A stretch of 64,000 nucleotides of DNA, taken from contig JANRJY010000069.1 of assembly GCA_033763735.1 (NCBI GenBank), positions 1 to 64,000 of the forward strand. The letters are read 5' to 3'. This DNA comes from JANRJY01 sp033763735. Lineage in GTDB: Bacteria > Bacteroidota > Bacteroidia > Cytophagales > UBA9547. Below the pieces are notes generated by a model that saw nothing but the letters and a program-made list of their open reading frames with translations, was not told where the DNA came from and did not search any database. The number at the start of each line of letters is the position of its first letter. Within the stretch, counting starts at the first letter, position 1. The position numbers and the translations under genes were made by a program. Shown one piece after another: positions 15,141 to 24,158 of this stretch.

Positions 15141-16379
15141 TCAGTCTAATTTTTTATACCTCCTATACAACTCCTTTTGCTTATCGTTTAGGTCTAAAAG
15201 TACGCCTTTGAGCATGGCTATTTCTACAGTGGAGGTTTTCATATCCATGATATCTCCTTCTGAAATTACAAGGTTGGCTTCTTTACCGGTTTCAATACTT
15301 CCGGTCTTGTCCGCAATTCCAAGTATCTGTGCTGCATTATAAGTAATAAGGGATAATGCATCTTCTTTATTCATTCCATAAGCCGAAGCGGTACCTGCCA
15401 AATAACTCAGATTACGGCTTCCCATCGCTTCCATATCACCTTCATAACTCAACGCGACTTGTATTCCTGCCTTTTTCATCTCGAATGGAATTGTGTAGCT
15501 ATATTGAATTTCGCTATCCATATGTGGAGGTAGGCTGTGGATTCGGTCCAACACCACTGGTATCTTATTTTCAGCAATAAGGTTTAACACACTTTTACAT
15601 TCTTTTGCTCCGACAAAAACTACTTTTTTGATTTTAAACTTTCTTACAAATGCCAAAGCTTCAATTGCCTCTTTGCTATAATGAACTCTGATATAAAGAG
15701 ATTGACTTCCTTCAAATACTGGCTTTAGTGACTCTAATTTTAGGTTTTTATTATTTTGAGTAATTTTAAAATAAGCCTCAGCATCAGTAAATAATTTTTC
15801 TAGTAACGCAATTTGCTTTTTACGGGTATCTGCATAGCTGTTATCCTCGCCTTGTCCGGCTGCATAATATGTAGGCCATACAATATGCAAGCCTTCATCT
15901 AATTGATATTCAGCACTCTTACCCCCATTATTGGTAAATTGCATCACAGAAGAAGAACCTGGCAATAGCGCACCTCTAGGCACAATTTGAGCCATCAAAA
16001 TACCGTTACTTCTTAATGTAGGGATAATATCACTATCTGAATTGAAGGCAACAGCCGATCTAATATTAGGGTTAAGTAACCCTACCTCTGTGTTATCTTG
16101 TGTAGCTCTTACGGCTTCTATTTCATTAAGCCCAATATTTGAATTCAATAAAATCAATCCCGGATATATATGCTTTCCTTTTGCATAAATTACTTTTTTG
16201 GATGCAGTATCAATTGCATTGGATATTGATTTAATTAGTCCTTTTTCAATTACAATATTGGTATTTTCAATTACATTTCCTTTTCCGGTGTGAATAGCGC
16301 CCCCTACTATAACATAATTTTGTGCATTAGCTAAAGCAACAATTATTAAAATTAGTGAGGAAATTTTTAAAAGATTCAT
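15141..16379 (-). CDS. Degenerate amidohydrolase-family protein, secreted (probable pseudoenzyme)
   Basis: A 412-residue protein with an N-terminal signal peptide (MNLLKISSLILIIVALANAQ). It has the overall imidazolonepropionase/dihydroorotase-type layout: a small beta domain (YVIVGGAIHTGKGNVIENT), a barrel, and a closing strand segment (GSIETGKEANLVISEGDIMD). Where active members read PGLIDxHxH, this one reads YPGLILLNSNIGL, so the metal-binding HxH pair is missing. The later His and Asp ligands are also not evident (VALSYEGDMEAMG in place of a GTDxP-like motif). A catalytic role is therefore unlikely. Such inactive partners are, as I recall, often encoded beside an active paralogue in Bacteroidetes, but none is adjacent here. 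A TTG 21 bases upstream is a less likely start. Confidence 0.8.
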   Translation of the reverse strand: MNLLKISSLILIIVALANAQNYVIVGGAIHTGKGNVIENTNIVIEKGLIKSISNAIDTASKKVIYAKGKHIYPGLILLNSNIGLNEIEAVRATQDNTEVGLLNPNIRSAVAFNSDSDIIPTLRSNGILMAQIVPRGALLPGSSSVMQFTNNGGKSAEYQLDEGLHIVWPTYYAAGQGEDNSYADTRKKQIALLEKLFTDAEAYFKITQNNKNLKLESLKPVFEGSQSLYIRVHYSKEAIEALAFVRKFKIKKVVFVGAKECKSVLNLIAENKIPVVLDRIHSLPPHMDSEIQYSYTIPFEMKKAGIQVALSYEGDMEAMGSRNLSYLAGTASAYGMNKEDALSLITYNAAQILGIADKTGSIETGKEANLVISEGDIMDMKTSTVEIAMLKGVLLDLNDKQKELYRRYKKLD

Positions 16380-16389
16380 TTCAGCAAAA

Positions 16390-17040
16390 TTAATGTTCAA
16401 CTACCTCTTCAATTTTCTTATCCTCTTTTCTGAATCTTGATTGATAAACATGGTCCCAGAAAGTGGTAGATACGCCATAACCTCTATCCGGTTCCATATA
16501 ATGATGCTTCATATGGTTTTGCTTCAATTGCTGCCAGAACTTATTTTTGAAATTGGCATGATGCAAGGCGTAATGTGAAAGATCGTAAAATAAATATCCA
16601 ATCACATAGCCCACAAAAAAGGAATCAACCAAATTAGCTCCAAAAAGAATGAAAAAAATTGTATAAAAAATAACGCACAAAGGCATACTAATTGCCGGAA
16701 CCATTACCAAACGCATACTGTCATTGGGATAATCGTGATGAACGCCATGAGTTATGAAATGTAATCGCTTACCTATTTCTGATTTGGGTTGATAATGAAA
16801 TATAAACCTATGCAAATTGTATTCGGTAAAAGTCCAAAGGAAAAAGCCTATAACTACCAAGCCTATAAATACGAAAAAATTGGTTTGAAAAATAAAAAAG
16901 GCCCTGTAAATACAAATCAAAATGACCGGTACATATAAATATAATGGAACACTAAAGTGAACTCTTGATATTTTATCAAGAAATGCATCACGAAACATTC
17001 TTACCGATTCATCTTTATTGGAAACAAAATTCTTTGGCAT
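16390..17040 (-). CDS. Fatty acid hydroxylase/sterol desaturase superfamily membrane enzyme
   Basis: A 216-residue integral membrane di-iron enzyme. Histidine clusters appear in the expected order: LHRFIFH (about 87-93), HFITHGVHHDYP (about 108-119), HYALHH (about 164-169) and HMKHHYMEPDRGYGVSTTFW (about 185-204). Four hydrophobic segments surround them. Family members hydroxylate acyl chains or sterol-like lipids at the cytosolic face. A likely role here is 2- or 3-hydroxylation of sphingolipid or ornithine-lipid acyl chains, common in Bacteroidetes, but this is inference. The ATG at 17040 is preferred over an upstream TTG. It lies 10 bp ahead of the amidohydrolase-like gene on the same strand. 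Confidence 0.85.
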   Translation of the reverse strand: MPKNFVSNKDESVRMFRDAFLDKISRVHFSVPLYLYVPVILICIYRAFFIFQTNFFVFIGLVVIGFFLWTFTEYNLHRFIFHYQPKSEIGKRLHFITHGVHHDYPNDSMRLVMVPAISMPLCVIFYTIFFILFGANLVDSFFVGYVIGYLFYDLSHYALHHANFKNKFWQQLKQNHMKHHYMEPDRGYGVSTTFWDHVYQSRFRKEDKKIEEVVEH

Positions 17041-17150
17041 ATCAATCAGGTTTTGATGCAAAAATAATCAATTAACTAACAGATTGTAAATAATATTACG
17101 AACTTAAAAAGTGCTAAACCTATTTATTTCAATATAAATGCATTTGCACT

Positions 17151-17183
17151 TGTTTTATAATCAATTTCTTATTTGTACATTTG
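17151..17183 (+). promoter_or_regulatory. Promoter for prs
   Basis: TACATTTG (17176-17183) fits the TAnnTTTG -7 consensus, with TTG (17151-17153) 22 bp upstream as the -33 element. The prs ATG follows 23 bp later. Confidence 0.6.
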
Positions 17184-17206
17184 CACCCCGTTTATAAAAA
17201 CAGTTA

Positions 17207-18136
17207 ATGCCGTCAACAGTTAAGCTTTATTCAGGAACAGGTTCAAGATATTTGTCTGAAAGTATAGCGCGTTCTTATGGCGACAAATTGGGATTGCTTA
17301 CAAGTAAGCGATTCAGTGACGGAGAGCTCTTTGTAAGTTTTGATGAATCAGTAAGAGGAATGGATTTGTTTTTGATTCAATCTACTTGTCCTCCGGCTGA
17401 AAATATGATGGAACTGCTCATTATGATAGATGCAGCCAAAAGAGCATCAGCTAATTATGTTACTGCTGTTGTTCCATATTTCGGATATGCAAGACAAGAT
17501 CGGAAGGACAAACCTAGAGTAGCTATTACTGCAAAATTGATGGCAAACTTATTAGTTGCAGCCGGTGCCGAACGACTTATGACTATGGACTTGCATGCAG
17601 GTCAAATACAGGGCTTCTTTGATATTCCTGTCGATCACTTGGATGGTACCGCTATATTCATTCCTTATATTAAATCACTTGAACTTGAAAATTTGATCAT
17701 TGCTTCTCCGGATGTTGGTGGATTATCAAGAGCGAGAGGATTTGCAAAATTATTGGGTTGTGAACTAGTTGTAATTGACAAACACAGAGCAAGAGCCAAT
17801 GAAATAGCTTCGATGCAATTAATTGGCGATGTTCATGAAGGCAATGTGGTTCTTATCGATGACTTAATTGATACCGGAGGCACACTTACCAGAGCAGCAG
17901 CTTTGCTTAAAGAAAAAGGAGCAAAAACGGTAAGAGCTATTTGTACACACCCTGTGTTGTCGGGCAATGCTTATGAAAACATTGAATCTTCAGTATTAGA
18001 AGAATTAGTAGTATCAGACACTATGCCTTTGAAACGTCATAGTCCAAAAATTAAAGTAATTTCAGTTGCCAACCTTTTTGCACTCGCTATCAAAAAAGTG
18101 CATGAACACGGTTCTGTTAGCTCTTTATTTATATAA
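17207..18136 (+). CDS. prs: Ribose-phosphate pyrophosphokinase (PRPP synthetase)
   Basis: A 309-residue cytosolic enzyme making PRPP from ribose 5-phosphate and ATP for purine, pyrimidine, His, Trp and NAD synthesis. Motifs: the N-terminal LYSGTGSRYLSESIARSYG, the flexible loop YFGYARQDRKDKPRVAIT (about 88-105), the signature TMDLHAGQIQGFFDIPVDHL (about 127-146), and the PRPP-binding VVLIDDLIDTGGTLTRAA (about 215-232). Length and motif spacing are standard for class I. It is followed 47 bp downstream by the L25 gene, an order commonly seen in bacteria, and the two probably share the promoter at 17151-17183 and the terminator at 18770. Confidence 0.96.
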   Translation: MPSTVKLYSGTGSRYLSESIARSYGDKLGLLTSKRFSDGELFVSFDESVRGMDLFLIQSTCPPAENMMELLIMIDAAKRASANYVTAVVPYFGYARQDRKDKPRVAITAKLMANLLVAAGAERLMTMDLHAGQIQGFFDIPVDHLDGTAIFIPYIKSLELENLIIASPDVGGLSRARGFAKLLGCELVVIDKHRARANEIASMQLIGDVHEGNVVLIDDLIDTGGTLTRAAALLKEKGAKTVRAICTHPVLSGNAYENIESSVLEELVVSDTMPLKRHSPKIKVISVANLFALAIKKVHEHGSVSSLFI

Positions 18137-18183
18137 GATTAAAAATTTAACACTTTACATTCACAATTTAACATTTATTAATT

Positions 18184-18762
18184 ATGAAAACAATCGAGAT
18201 TATAGGGTTTAAAAGAGCAAATCTCACAAAAGCACAATTAAACCAACTTCGTTTTGAAGGAAATGTGCCATGTGTACTTTATGGAAGTGGCGTAAACGAA
18301 CAGTTTTATGTGCCTGTTATCCTTTTCAGAGACTTGGTTTATACGCAAGAAGCTGCTTTCGCTGAATTGAATATTGAAGGTAAAATTTACAAAGCCATCA
18401 AACAAGAAGTTCAGTTTCATCCGGTTAATGATATGATTCTTCATGCGGACTTTTTATTACTGGAAGATAATAAAGAAGTAAAAATGGAAATCCCTGTGAA
18501 ACTTACAGGTACGCCTGTGGGTGTAACTAAAGGGGGTAAATTAGTTCAAAGATTACAAAAATTGGTTGTTAAGGCATTGCCTAAAAATATGCCTGAAATT
18601 ATTACTCTCGATATCACTGAACTTGATGTTCAAAAATCGGCAAGGGTAGGGGATATTAAAACAAACAATTATACCATATTAAAAGCTGCAGCTGTTCCGG
18701 TTGCATCGGTTGAGTTAACTCGTGCAATGAAAGGCACTGGAGCAGAAGCTGAGAAAAAGTAA
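18184..18762 (+). CDS. rplY: 50S ribosomal protein L25 (TL5/CTC type)
   Basis: A 192-residue two-domain L25. The N-terminal 5S-rRNA-binding barrel (about 1-90) includes NVPCVLYGSGVNEQFYVPV and VQFHPVNDMILHADFL. The C-terminal TL5/CTC domain (about 95-180) includes VKLTGTPVGVTKGGKLVQRL and ITELDVQKSARVGDI. A short Ala/Glu/Lys tail ends the protein, as in other Bacteroidetes. It binds 5S rRNA at the central protuberance of the large subunit. The leader is very AT-rich (18137-18183) without a recognisable Shine-Dalgarno, normal for the phylum. Confidence 0.95.
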   Translation: MKTIEIIGFKRANLTKAQLNQLRFEGNVPCVLYGSGVNEQFYVPVILFRDLVYTQEAAFAELNIEGKIYKAIKQEVQFHPVNDMILHADFLLLEDNKEVKMEIPVKLTGTPVGVTKGGKLVQRLQKLVVKALPKNMPEIITLDITELDVQKSARVGDIKTNNYTILKAAAVPVASVELTRAMKGTGAEAEKK

Positions 18763-18769
18763 ATAACTG

Positions 18770-18797
18770 AGCCCGCATCAAAAGGTGTGGGCTTTTT
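18770..18797 (+). terminator. Rho-independent terminator after rplY
   Basis: AGCCCGCATC (18770-18779), loop AAAA, GGTGTGGGCT (18784-18793), then a T run to 18797. The stem has 10 positions, with G-T and mismatched inner pairs. It ends the prs-rplY transcript 8 bp after the rplY stop. Confidence 0.8.
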
Positions 18798-18819
18798 AAA
18801 CCTAAATTAATTTACTGAT

Positions 18820-20079
18820 TTGCAGGCAAAACAGCCATATTGTTCATTTTGTGGTAAAAGCAAAAAAGAAGTAAGTTTATTACTTTCAGGAATAGACGCA
18901 CATATTTGCGACTCATGTATAACCAGAGCAGGTGATATTCTTATTCAAGAATTAGGCCAAACTAAGCCGGAAGTTAAAAATGCTAAGAGTGGTGCTGCAA
19001 CGCCTCGTCACATTAAACTGCTCAAACCGCAAGAAATCAAAAATCATCTTGATAAATATATCATTGGGCAACATAATGCTAAAAAAGTATTAAGTGTAGC
19101 TGTTTATAATCACTATAAACGCATATTGCAACCCCAATTAAACGATGGTGATGATATAAACATTGAAAAGTCAAATATGATAATGGTAGGGGAAACCGGA
19201 ACCGGCAAAACGTATTTGGCCAAAACAATTGCTAAAATACTTGATGTACCATTTTGCATAGCGGATGCCACTGTAGTAACTGAAGCCGGATATGTGGGTG
19301 AAGACGTAGAAAGTATACTGACACGCTTACTAATGTCGGCTAACGGCAATGTAGAAGATGCACAAAGAGGCATTGTATATATTGATGAAATTGATAAAAT
19401 TGCCCGTAAAGGCGATAATCCAAGTATAACTCGCGATGTAAGTGGGGAAGGGGTGCAGCAGGCACTACTCAAATTACTTGAAGGAACGGTAGCAAATGTG
19501 CCTCCTGCAGGCGGTCGCAAACATCCGGATCAAAAATATATTCAGGTAAATACCGAAAACATACTTTTCATTTGTGGAGGGGCATTTGATGGTATTGATA
19601 AAATTATTTCAAGCAGATTAAACACCCAACCATTAGGATTTACTTCTGGCAAAAAAGGTGTAGTACCCGAAAAACACGAATTATTAGAGCATGTTACTTC
19701 AATGGATATCAAATCATTTGGTTTGATACCGGAGTTGATAGGTCGACTGCCGGTAGTTACCAGCTTAAAACCACTTGACAAAACCGCTTTAAAGGATATT
19801 CTTACAGTTCCAAAAAATGCACTGGTTAAACAATATCAAAAATTATTTCAAATTGAAGGAATTCAATTAGAATTTGAAGAAGAAGTCCTTGATTATATTG
19901 TTGAACACGCGCTTGAATACAAATTGGGTGCCAGAGGATTGCGGTCAATATGTGAAACTATCATGACAGATGCTATGTTTGAAATGCCTTCTTTGCAGAT
20001 AGATAAGTTTACAGTAACATTGGATTATGCCAAGGAAAAGTTTGAACATTCTGTCTTTAAAACATTAAAAGTTGCTTAA
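18820..20079 (+). CDS. clpX: ATP-dependent Clp protease ATP-binding subunit ClpX
   Basis: A 419-residue AAA+ unfoldase that feeds substrates to ClpP. The zinc-finger adaptor-binding domain has Cys8, Cys11, Cys30 and Cys33. Walker A GETGTGKT spans 124-131 and Walker B VYIDEIDKI is at about 187-194. The GYVGEDVE pore-loop-1 region is near 157, and the sensor-2 KLGARGLRSI near 368. The start is TTG at 18820: no ATG lies close upstream in frame, and any later start would remove the zinc finger. No clpP or tig lies beside it, unlike in many bacteria. A promoter is not obvious, and it begins only 23 bp after the rplY terminator. Confidence 0.95.
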   Translation: MQAKQPYCSFCGKSKKEVSLLLSGIDAHICDSCITRAGDILIQELGQTKPEVKNAKSGAATPRHIKLLKPQEIKNHLDKYIIGQHNAKKVLSVAVYNHYKRILQPQLNDGDDINIEKSNMIMVGETGTGKTYLAKTIAKILDVPFCIADATVVTEAGYVGEDVESILTRLLMSANGNVEDAQRGIVYIDEIDKIARKGDNPSITRDVSGEGVQQALLKLLEGTVANVPPAGGRKHPDQKYIQVNTENILFICGGAFDGIDKIISSRLNTQPLGFTSGKKGVVPEKHELLEHVTSMDIKSFGLIPELIGRLPVVTSLKPLDKTALKDILTVPKNALVKQYQKLFQIEGIQLEFEEEVLDYIVEHALEYKLGARGLRSICETIMTDAMFEMPSLQIDKFTVTLDYAKEKFEHSVFKTLKVA

Positions 20080-20163
20080 GATTCCAATAGACTTTGTCAA
20101 TCCGAAAGAATTTGATTTATATTGCAGTTCAGTATGGCTCTGCATCATTGCATAATTTAGATA

Positions 20164-20982
20164 ATGAGAGAAATTAACTATCCTAAATACGAACTTGGGC
20201 TTCAACTTTCAAAGGAGCAAATAGATTTTTTTGAAGATAATGGCTTTTTGCACTTTCCCAACTTTATCACACAAGAAAAAGTTAAGGAGATCCATTCAGA
20301 AATGGATGCTATTCAAAAAAAATGGTTGGCAGATAAAGTGGAAAGAATCAATGGAGTACCTATTAAATTTGGTGCTGATGTGGATGGTTCTCCAATAGTT
20401 CAACGTTTTGCATTTGCATCTATATACAGTAACGTACTGCATGAATTGTTAAAGGACAAAAGATTTGAAGCTTTGTTCCCATTACTTGGTAAAAAAGTTC
20501 AAAATGCCCGAGTTGGAGAATATGAAAAAGACGGTTTGGTAATCAATCATTATATTAATACCGTTCATTCCAAATTTTCGCAAATGGGATGGCACACAGA
20601 CAGCTTGCGTGATGTATTTTATGGCAAAAAAATTATGCCAATGCTTAATGTAGGCATACACTTGGACAATTTCTCATACGAAAAAGGGGGATTAAGATTG
20701 ATTCCTGGTACACACAAACAATCGTTAAAAGAACTGCTGTTCCGCAAAAAATACTTTTTGGATTATGAACCGGATCCTGAAGAAATAGGATTTGATGTGA
20801 AAGCCGGTGACTTGACCGTTCATGATGGAAGATTATGGCACAGAGTGGCCGTATCCAATGTGGAAGGTGAAGAAAGCAGAAGAAGAGTAATGTATGTACC
20901 ATTCATTACCGGCAAATTCAAACCTCGTAACGAAAAGAGCCAACCTCGTTTGTACCAAAGATTCATGTATTTGTTGAAGTAG
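20164..20982 (+). CDS. Phytanoyl-CoA dioxygenase (PhyH) family Fe(II)/2-oxoglutarate oxygenase
   Basis: A 272-residue non-heme iron oxygenase of the PhyH type. The iron triad is visible as His144 and Asp146 in GWHTDSLRD, with the distal His226 in VHDGRLWHRVAV. An Arg about 14 residues later (ESRRRVMYVPF) can bind 2-oxoglutarate. The N-terminal QIDFFEDNGFLHFPNF is a standard PhyH opening. These enzymes hydroxylate lipids or small metabolites, and the substrate is not predictable. It stands between clpX and a repeat-rich intergenic region without an evident operon partner. Confidence 0.86.
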   Translation: MREINYPKYELGLQLSKEQIDFFEDNGFLHFPNFITQEKVKEIHSEMDAIQKKWLADKVERINGVPIKFGADVDGSPIVQRFAFASIYSNVLHELLKDKRFEALFPLLGKKVQNARVGEYEKDGLVINHYINTVHSKFSQMGWHTDSLRDVFYGKKIMPMLNVGIHLDNFSYEKGGLRLIPGTHKQSLKELLFRKKYFLDYEPDPEEIGFDVKAGDLTVHDGRLWHRVAVSNVEGEESRRRVMYVPFITGKFKPRNEKSQPRLYQRFMYLLK

Positions 20983-20994
20983 CACTTCGATAAA

Positions 20995-21340
20995 TACCGC
21001 CTTTGTTGGTATTCATCACCAAAAAACCTAAAATTGCTCTATTTATTTGCACCGTACAGGGCAAATAAGTTTTACGTTTTATGGATCAAAGAATGTTTAA
21101 TTTTGCCCGTGTCAAAGACACTTTCTTCATATCAAATCCGTAGAGCCGCTAATGCTAACTCTACGGATAGTAAAGGTTTATATATACAGCAGTGCCAGAA
21201 ATTATGCAAATTTGAGTAGTAGATTCCTTCCTTGTTGGTGTTCCCAACTCGCCTTTGCTGTGTCTTTTGACCAGCAAACAAACTAAATTGCTACGAAATG
21301 ATTAACTGCTTGTTGGTCAAAATAAGACCAACAAGGGCGG
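20995..21340. repeat. Cluster of intergenic hairpins
   Basis: This gene-free stretch holds several inverted repeats. ATCCGTAGAG (21136-21145) pairs perfectly with CTCTACGGAT (21159-21168). TTTGCTG (about 21254) pairs with CAGCAAA (about 21279). CTTGTTGGTC (21309-21318) pairs perfectly with GACCAACAAG (21326-21335) around a 7-nt loop. TTGGT..ACCAA pairs appear near 21009-21026 and 21236. All but the first belong to one TTG(C/T)TGGT family, also seen near 52180, 52250, 52368 and 53621. Possible roles are transcription termination or dispersed mobile palindromes. A 61-codon open frame across 21034-21219 covers the hairpins and is not taken as a gene. Confidence 0.6.
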
Positions 21341-21487
21341 AAACCTTATTCGTTTCATTGTAGCCAATTTTTATGGTCATCTTACGGAATTTTTTTATTC
21401 ATTTTGCATAAATTTACAATCAAAATCATTTTTGGTGAATGCCCGTTTAATAGTATTTTCATATCAAAATCATTCGTTGAAGATTAC

Positions 21488-21877
21488 ATGAAGGAAAAGC
21501 TCAAAAAAATCATTAATAAGAAAAAGTTAACCAACTTAATTGTTGGCGAATTGGTGGGTAGGTTTGCCGGTTTTGCAGTTGCCATGTGGACGACAAAAAT
21601 GTTTTCCAAAGTTGTGTATGAGAAAAAAGACATCAATAACCTGTATGGGTTGTTGGGTCGAAAAAAAATGGTGGTCAACACCACTCCTGAATGGCTTCAA
21701 TGGCTATTGGGTGCCATAGTTGGTTTTTTGGTTTTGGAACTTGTAGATTATATAATTGAACAAAAAATTTACTTAAAATTATATTACAAAATTATTAATA
21801 AAGCGTATCCTGAACCTAAGGAAGAAATAAATACCGGTGAAAATACGAAAAATGAACTATTACCACCATCCCTTTAG
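21488..21877 (+). CDS. Small membrane protein of unknown function (129 aa)
   Basis: The ATG at 21488 is chosen, giving MKEKLKKIINKKKLTNLIVG; a TTG-started extension 84 bp upstream adds no recognisable sequence. There are two hydrophobic segments, about residues 18-40 (LIVGELVGRFAGFAVAMW) and 72-92 (WLQWLLGAIVGFLVLELV), with a Lys-rich N-terminus. The C-terminal tail is hydrophilic (AYPEPKEEINTGENTKNELL). I recognise no family. The last 18 bases overlap the end of the convergent FGGY kinase gene. Confidence 0.6.
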   Translation: MKEKLKKIINKKKLTNLIVGELVGRFAGFAVAMWTTKMFSKVVYEKKDINNLYGLLGRKKMVVNTTPEWLQWLLGAIVGFLVLELVDYIIEQKIYLKLYYKIINKAYPEPKEEINTGENTKNELLPPSL

Positions 21878-23350
21878 GGCGTCATATAGACTGTTATATT
21901 TTTCAAAAGTGGTATTATAGTTGTTTTTTGGATTGGGGGTGTACGTTTTATTGGTTTTGACAGCCTTATTGCTTGCTTCCTCAAAGTTTGAAAATACACT
22001 TGAACCAACCCCAGCAATCAATGCAGCTCCGAATGCAGGTGCTTCATCTAAATCAATTGTGCGGATAGGTATCCCCGACATATCTGCTTTAATCTGATTC
22101 CACAAATCACTTTTGGCACCTCCGCCTAGAGCTCTTATTTCTTTAATTTCAATGCCTGATTTTTTTACGCTTTCAATATTTTTAGTAATCATTGCGGCCA
22201 CTGATTCGAGTAAGGCTCTAACAAAGTGTCCTTTACCCATGTGCAAGGCAATACCTGCATATACACCACGACAATTGTTGTTGAACTCAGGCGATCCTGC
22301 TCCTGCCAGGTGAGGAAGCATTATCAGTCCTTCACTGCCGGGTGGTATTTTTTCGGCTAATCGGGTAAGATGGTCATATACATTAGTGTTGTTTTCTATG
22401 GCTTGCACAATTTCATCAGTGCCAAATACCTCTTTGAACCACTTCAAAGCCATGCCCGCAGTTTGTCCGTATGGTAATAAAAAATAAAGTCCTTCGATAG
22501 GGTGAATCTGACAGGGTAAATTGAGTGAAATATCAAGCACAGGTTGGTTAGTAGTAACCACCATAGCCATAGACGAACCGGTAGTTTCAGTTACTTGTCC
22601 GGCAGAGATATTTCCTGCGCCTATGGCTCCGGCTGCATGGTCGTAAGCTCCAGCAATGATTTTTGGTTGTTGGTTGTTGGTTGTTGATTTTTGATTGGTT
22701 TCAATTGCTGTGCCTGAAGGAACAATTTCGGGTAAATGGTGTTCGGATATTTGAAGGTAATCCAGCATTTGGGGCCACCATTTTTTGGAATGTATGTCTA
22801 GGTAAAGGGTGGATGAACACACTGAAGGTTCAGTTACGAATCTGCCTGTGAGTTTGAATATAATGTAATCTTCCACCATCAGAAACTTATGTATCTTTTG
22901 GAAGATTTGGTGTTCGTTTTTTCTCAACCAAGCAATTTTGGTAGCCGGCCAAGTAGGTACTACTTCGGGTTGACCGGTAGTTTGGAAAATAGACTCTCGG
23001 CCAAAATGGTTTTCAATTTCTTTGGCCTCAATCCCGGATCGGTTATCGAGCCAAACAATTGCATTGCGCAAAGGAATGCCATCCGAGTCAACACAAATTA
23101 AAGTTTCGGCCTGACTTGAAAAGGATATACCTACAATTGACTCATTTTCAAATTTTTCGGATAATTCTTTAATGATGGATTGTGTATTATTCCAATAAAT
23201 GTCGGGGTGTACTTCACAAATATCGGGACTGGGTGTGTGCAAGTCATATTCTCTGAATGCGCTATGCAATACAGTGCCTTGGTCATTAATCAAAACCCCC
23301 TTTGTGGCAGATGTGCCTAAATCAATACCAATCAAGTATTTGTCTGCCAT
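21860..23350 (-). CDS. FGGY-family carbohydrate kinase (xylulokinase-like)
   Basis: A 496-residue sugar kinase with two actin-like ATPase domains. The N-terminal phosphate-1 motif is YLIGIDLGTSATKGVL. The substrate region has NAIVWLDNRSG and EDYIIFKLTGRF. The catalytic base is likely Asp in GAYDHAAGAIGAGN (about 232), and the adenosine motif is IRALGGGAKSDLWNQIKADM (about 408-427). The closest overall feel is xylulokinase, but the family also includes L-ribulo-, L-fuculo-, rhamnulo- and AI-2 kinases. The 3-bp gap to the next gene, and the DhnA-type aldolase further up the same strand, suggest it phosphorylates a ketose made by the isomerase at 36235. This substrate link is inference. Confidence 0.86.
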   Translation of the reverse strand: MADKYLIGIDLGTSATKGVLINDQGTVLHSAFREYDLHTPSPDICEVHPDIYWNNTQSIIKELSEKFENESIVGISFSSQAETLICVDSDGIPLRNAIVWLDNRSGIEAKEIENHFGRESIFQTTGQPEVVPTWPATKIAWLRKNEHQIFQKIHKFLMVEDYIIFKLTGRFVTEPSVCSSTLYLDIHSKKWWPQMLDYLQISEHHLPEIVPSGTAIETNQKSTTNNQQPKIIAGAYDHAAGAIGAGNISAGQVTETTGSSMAMVVTTNQPVLDISLNLPCQIHPIEGLYFLLPYGQTAGMALKWFKEVFGTDEIVQAIENNTNVYDHLTRLAEKIPPGSEGLIMLPHLAGAGSPEFNNNCRGVYAGIALHMGKGHFVRALLESVAAMITKNIESVKKSGIEIKEIRALGGGAKSDLWNQIKADMSGIPIRTIDLDEAPAFGAALIAGVGSSVFSNFEEASNKAVKTNKTYTPNPKNNYNTTFEKYNSLYDALKGWW

Positions 23351-23353
23351 ATG

Positions 23354-24142
23354 TTATTTCCAATATTTTGAAATTAAAGCAATTAATTCATCGTGTACAT
23401 TTCCTGCTGCTACAATTTCGGAGGCATCCCAAAAACCATTCCCATTTCTAAAATCAGAAATAAACCCTCCAGCTTCTTTTACTATTAATATTCCCGGTCC
23501 AATATCCCAAATGAACACCGCATATTCAAAATAAGCATCTGCAACACCCGATGCCACCATTGCCATATCAATAGCTGCCGAACCTGTATGTCGGAAGCCA
23601 TGTGCGGTGTTATTTACTTCCTTAAGTAACTCATAATAAGCATTTTCTTTTGTACCCATTTTGTATGGGAAGCCTTGCATCAATAATGATTTGCTAATGG
23701 CAGTATTTTGACTCACAAATATTTTACTGCCGTTAAGCCAAGCACCTCCGTTTTTCCAGGCATAATAGCACTGATCTGATTCAGGCAAATAAGTAACTCC
23801 TACCCAAACATCTTCTTTGGCCATAAGTGCCACATTTACCGCATATAATGGAAATCCATGTAAATAGTTGGTAGTACCATCTAAGGGGTCAAGAATCCAG
23901 TTGACTTCTTTTTTGCCTATGGTCGATGCATCTTCCTCTCCAATAAATCCGGCCTCTGGCAATAATTTGTGAAGTTGCTCCACAAGCATTATTTCTGCCT
24001 TTTTATCCACATACGACACCAAATTATTGTAGCCTTTGGTTTCGATTTTGGATGCATCGAAGTTGATTCGCTCATTGCGAATAAATTGCCCCACATTTTT
24101 GACAACTGAAATGGTTTGAGTTGTAAGAGAAGATAAATCCAC
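23354..24142 (-). CDS. Inositol monophosphatase family phosphatase
   Basis: A 262-residue Mg-dependent phosphatase. The metal ligands are visible as Glu69/Glu70 in GFIGEEDAS, Asp85 and Asp88 in WILDPLDGTTNYLHGFP, and Asp in FIWDIGPGILIVKEAGG (about 213). Members hydrolyse inositol monophosphate, fructose 1,6-bisphosphate or 3'-phosphoadenosine 5'-phosphate. In this setting, between a sugar kinase (3 bp downstream) and an aldolase, a sugar-phosphate substrate seems more likely than a housekeeping role, but sequence alone does not decide. ATG at 24142; upstream lies a 144-bp simple-repeat spacer. Confidence 0.88.
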   Translation of the reverse strand: MDLSSLTTQTISVVKNVGQFIRNERINFDASKIETKGYNNLVSYVDKKAEIMLVEQLHKLLPEAGFIGEEDASTIGKKEVNWILDPLDGTTNYLHGFPLYAVNVALMAKEDVWVGVTYLPESDQCYYAWKNGGAWLNGSKIFVSQNTAISKSLLMQGFPYKMGTKENAYYELLKEVNNTAHGFRHTGSAAIDMAMVASGVADAYFEYAVFIWDIGPGILIVKEAGGFISDFRNGNGFWDASEIVAAGNVHDELIALISKYWK

Positions 24143-24158
24143 GGCAAATAAATAAATT

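Noticed and set aside
21034..21219. 61-codon plus-strand frame after the PhyH gene
   Set aside because: It spans several hairpins, has no start context or recognisable protein pattern, and reads like translated repeat DNA.
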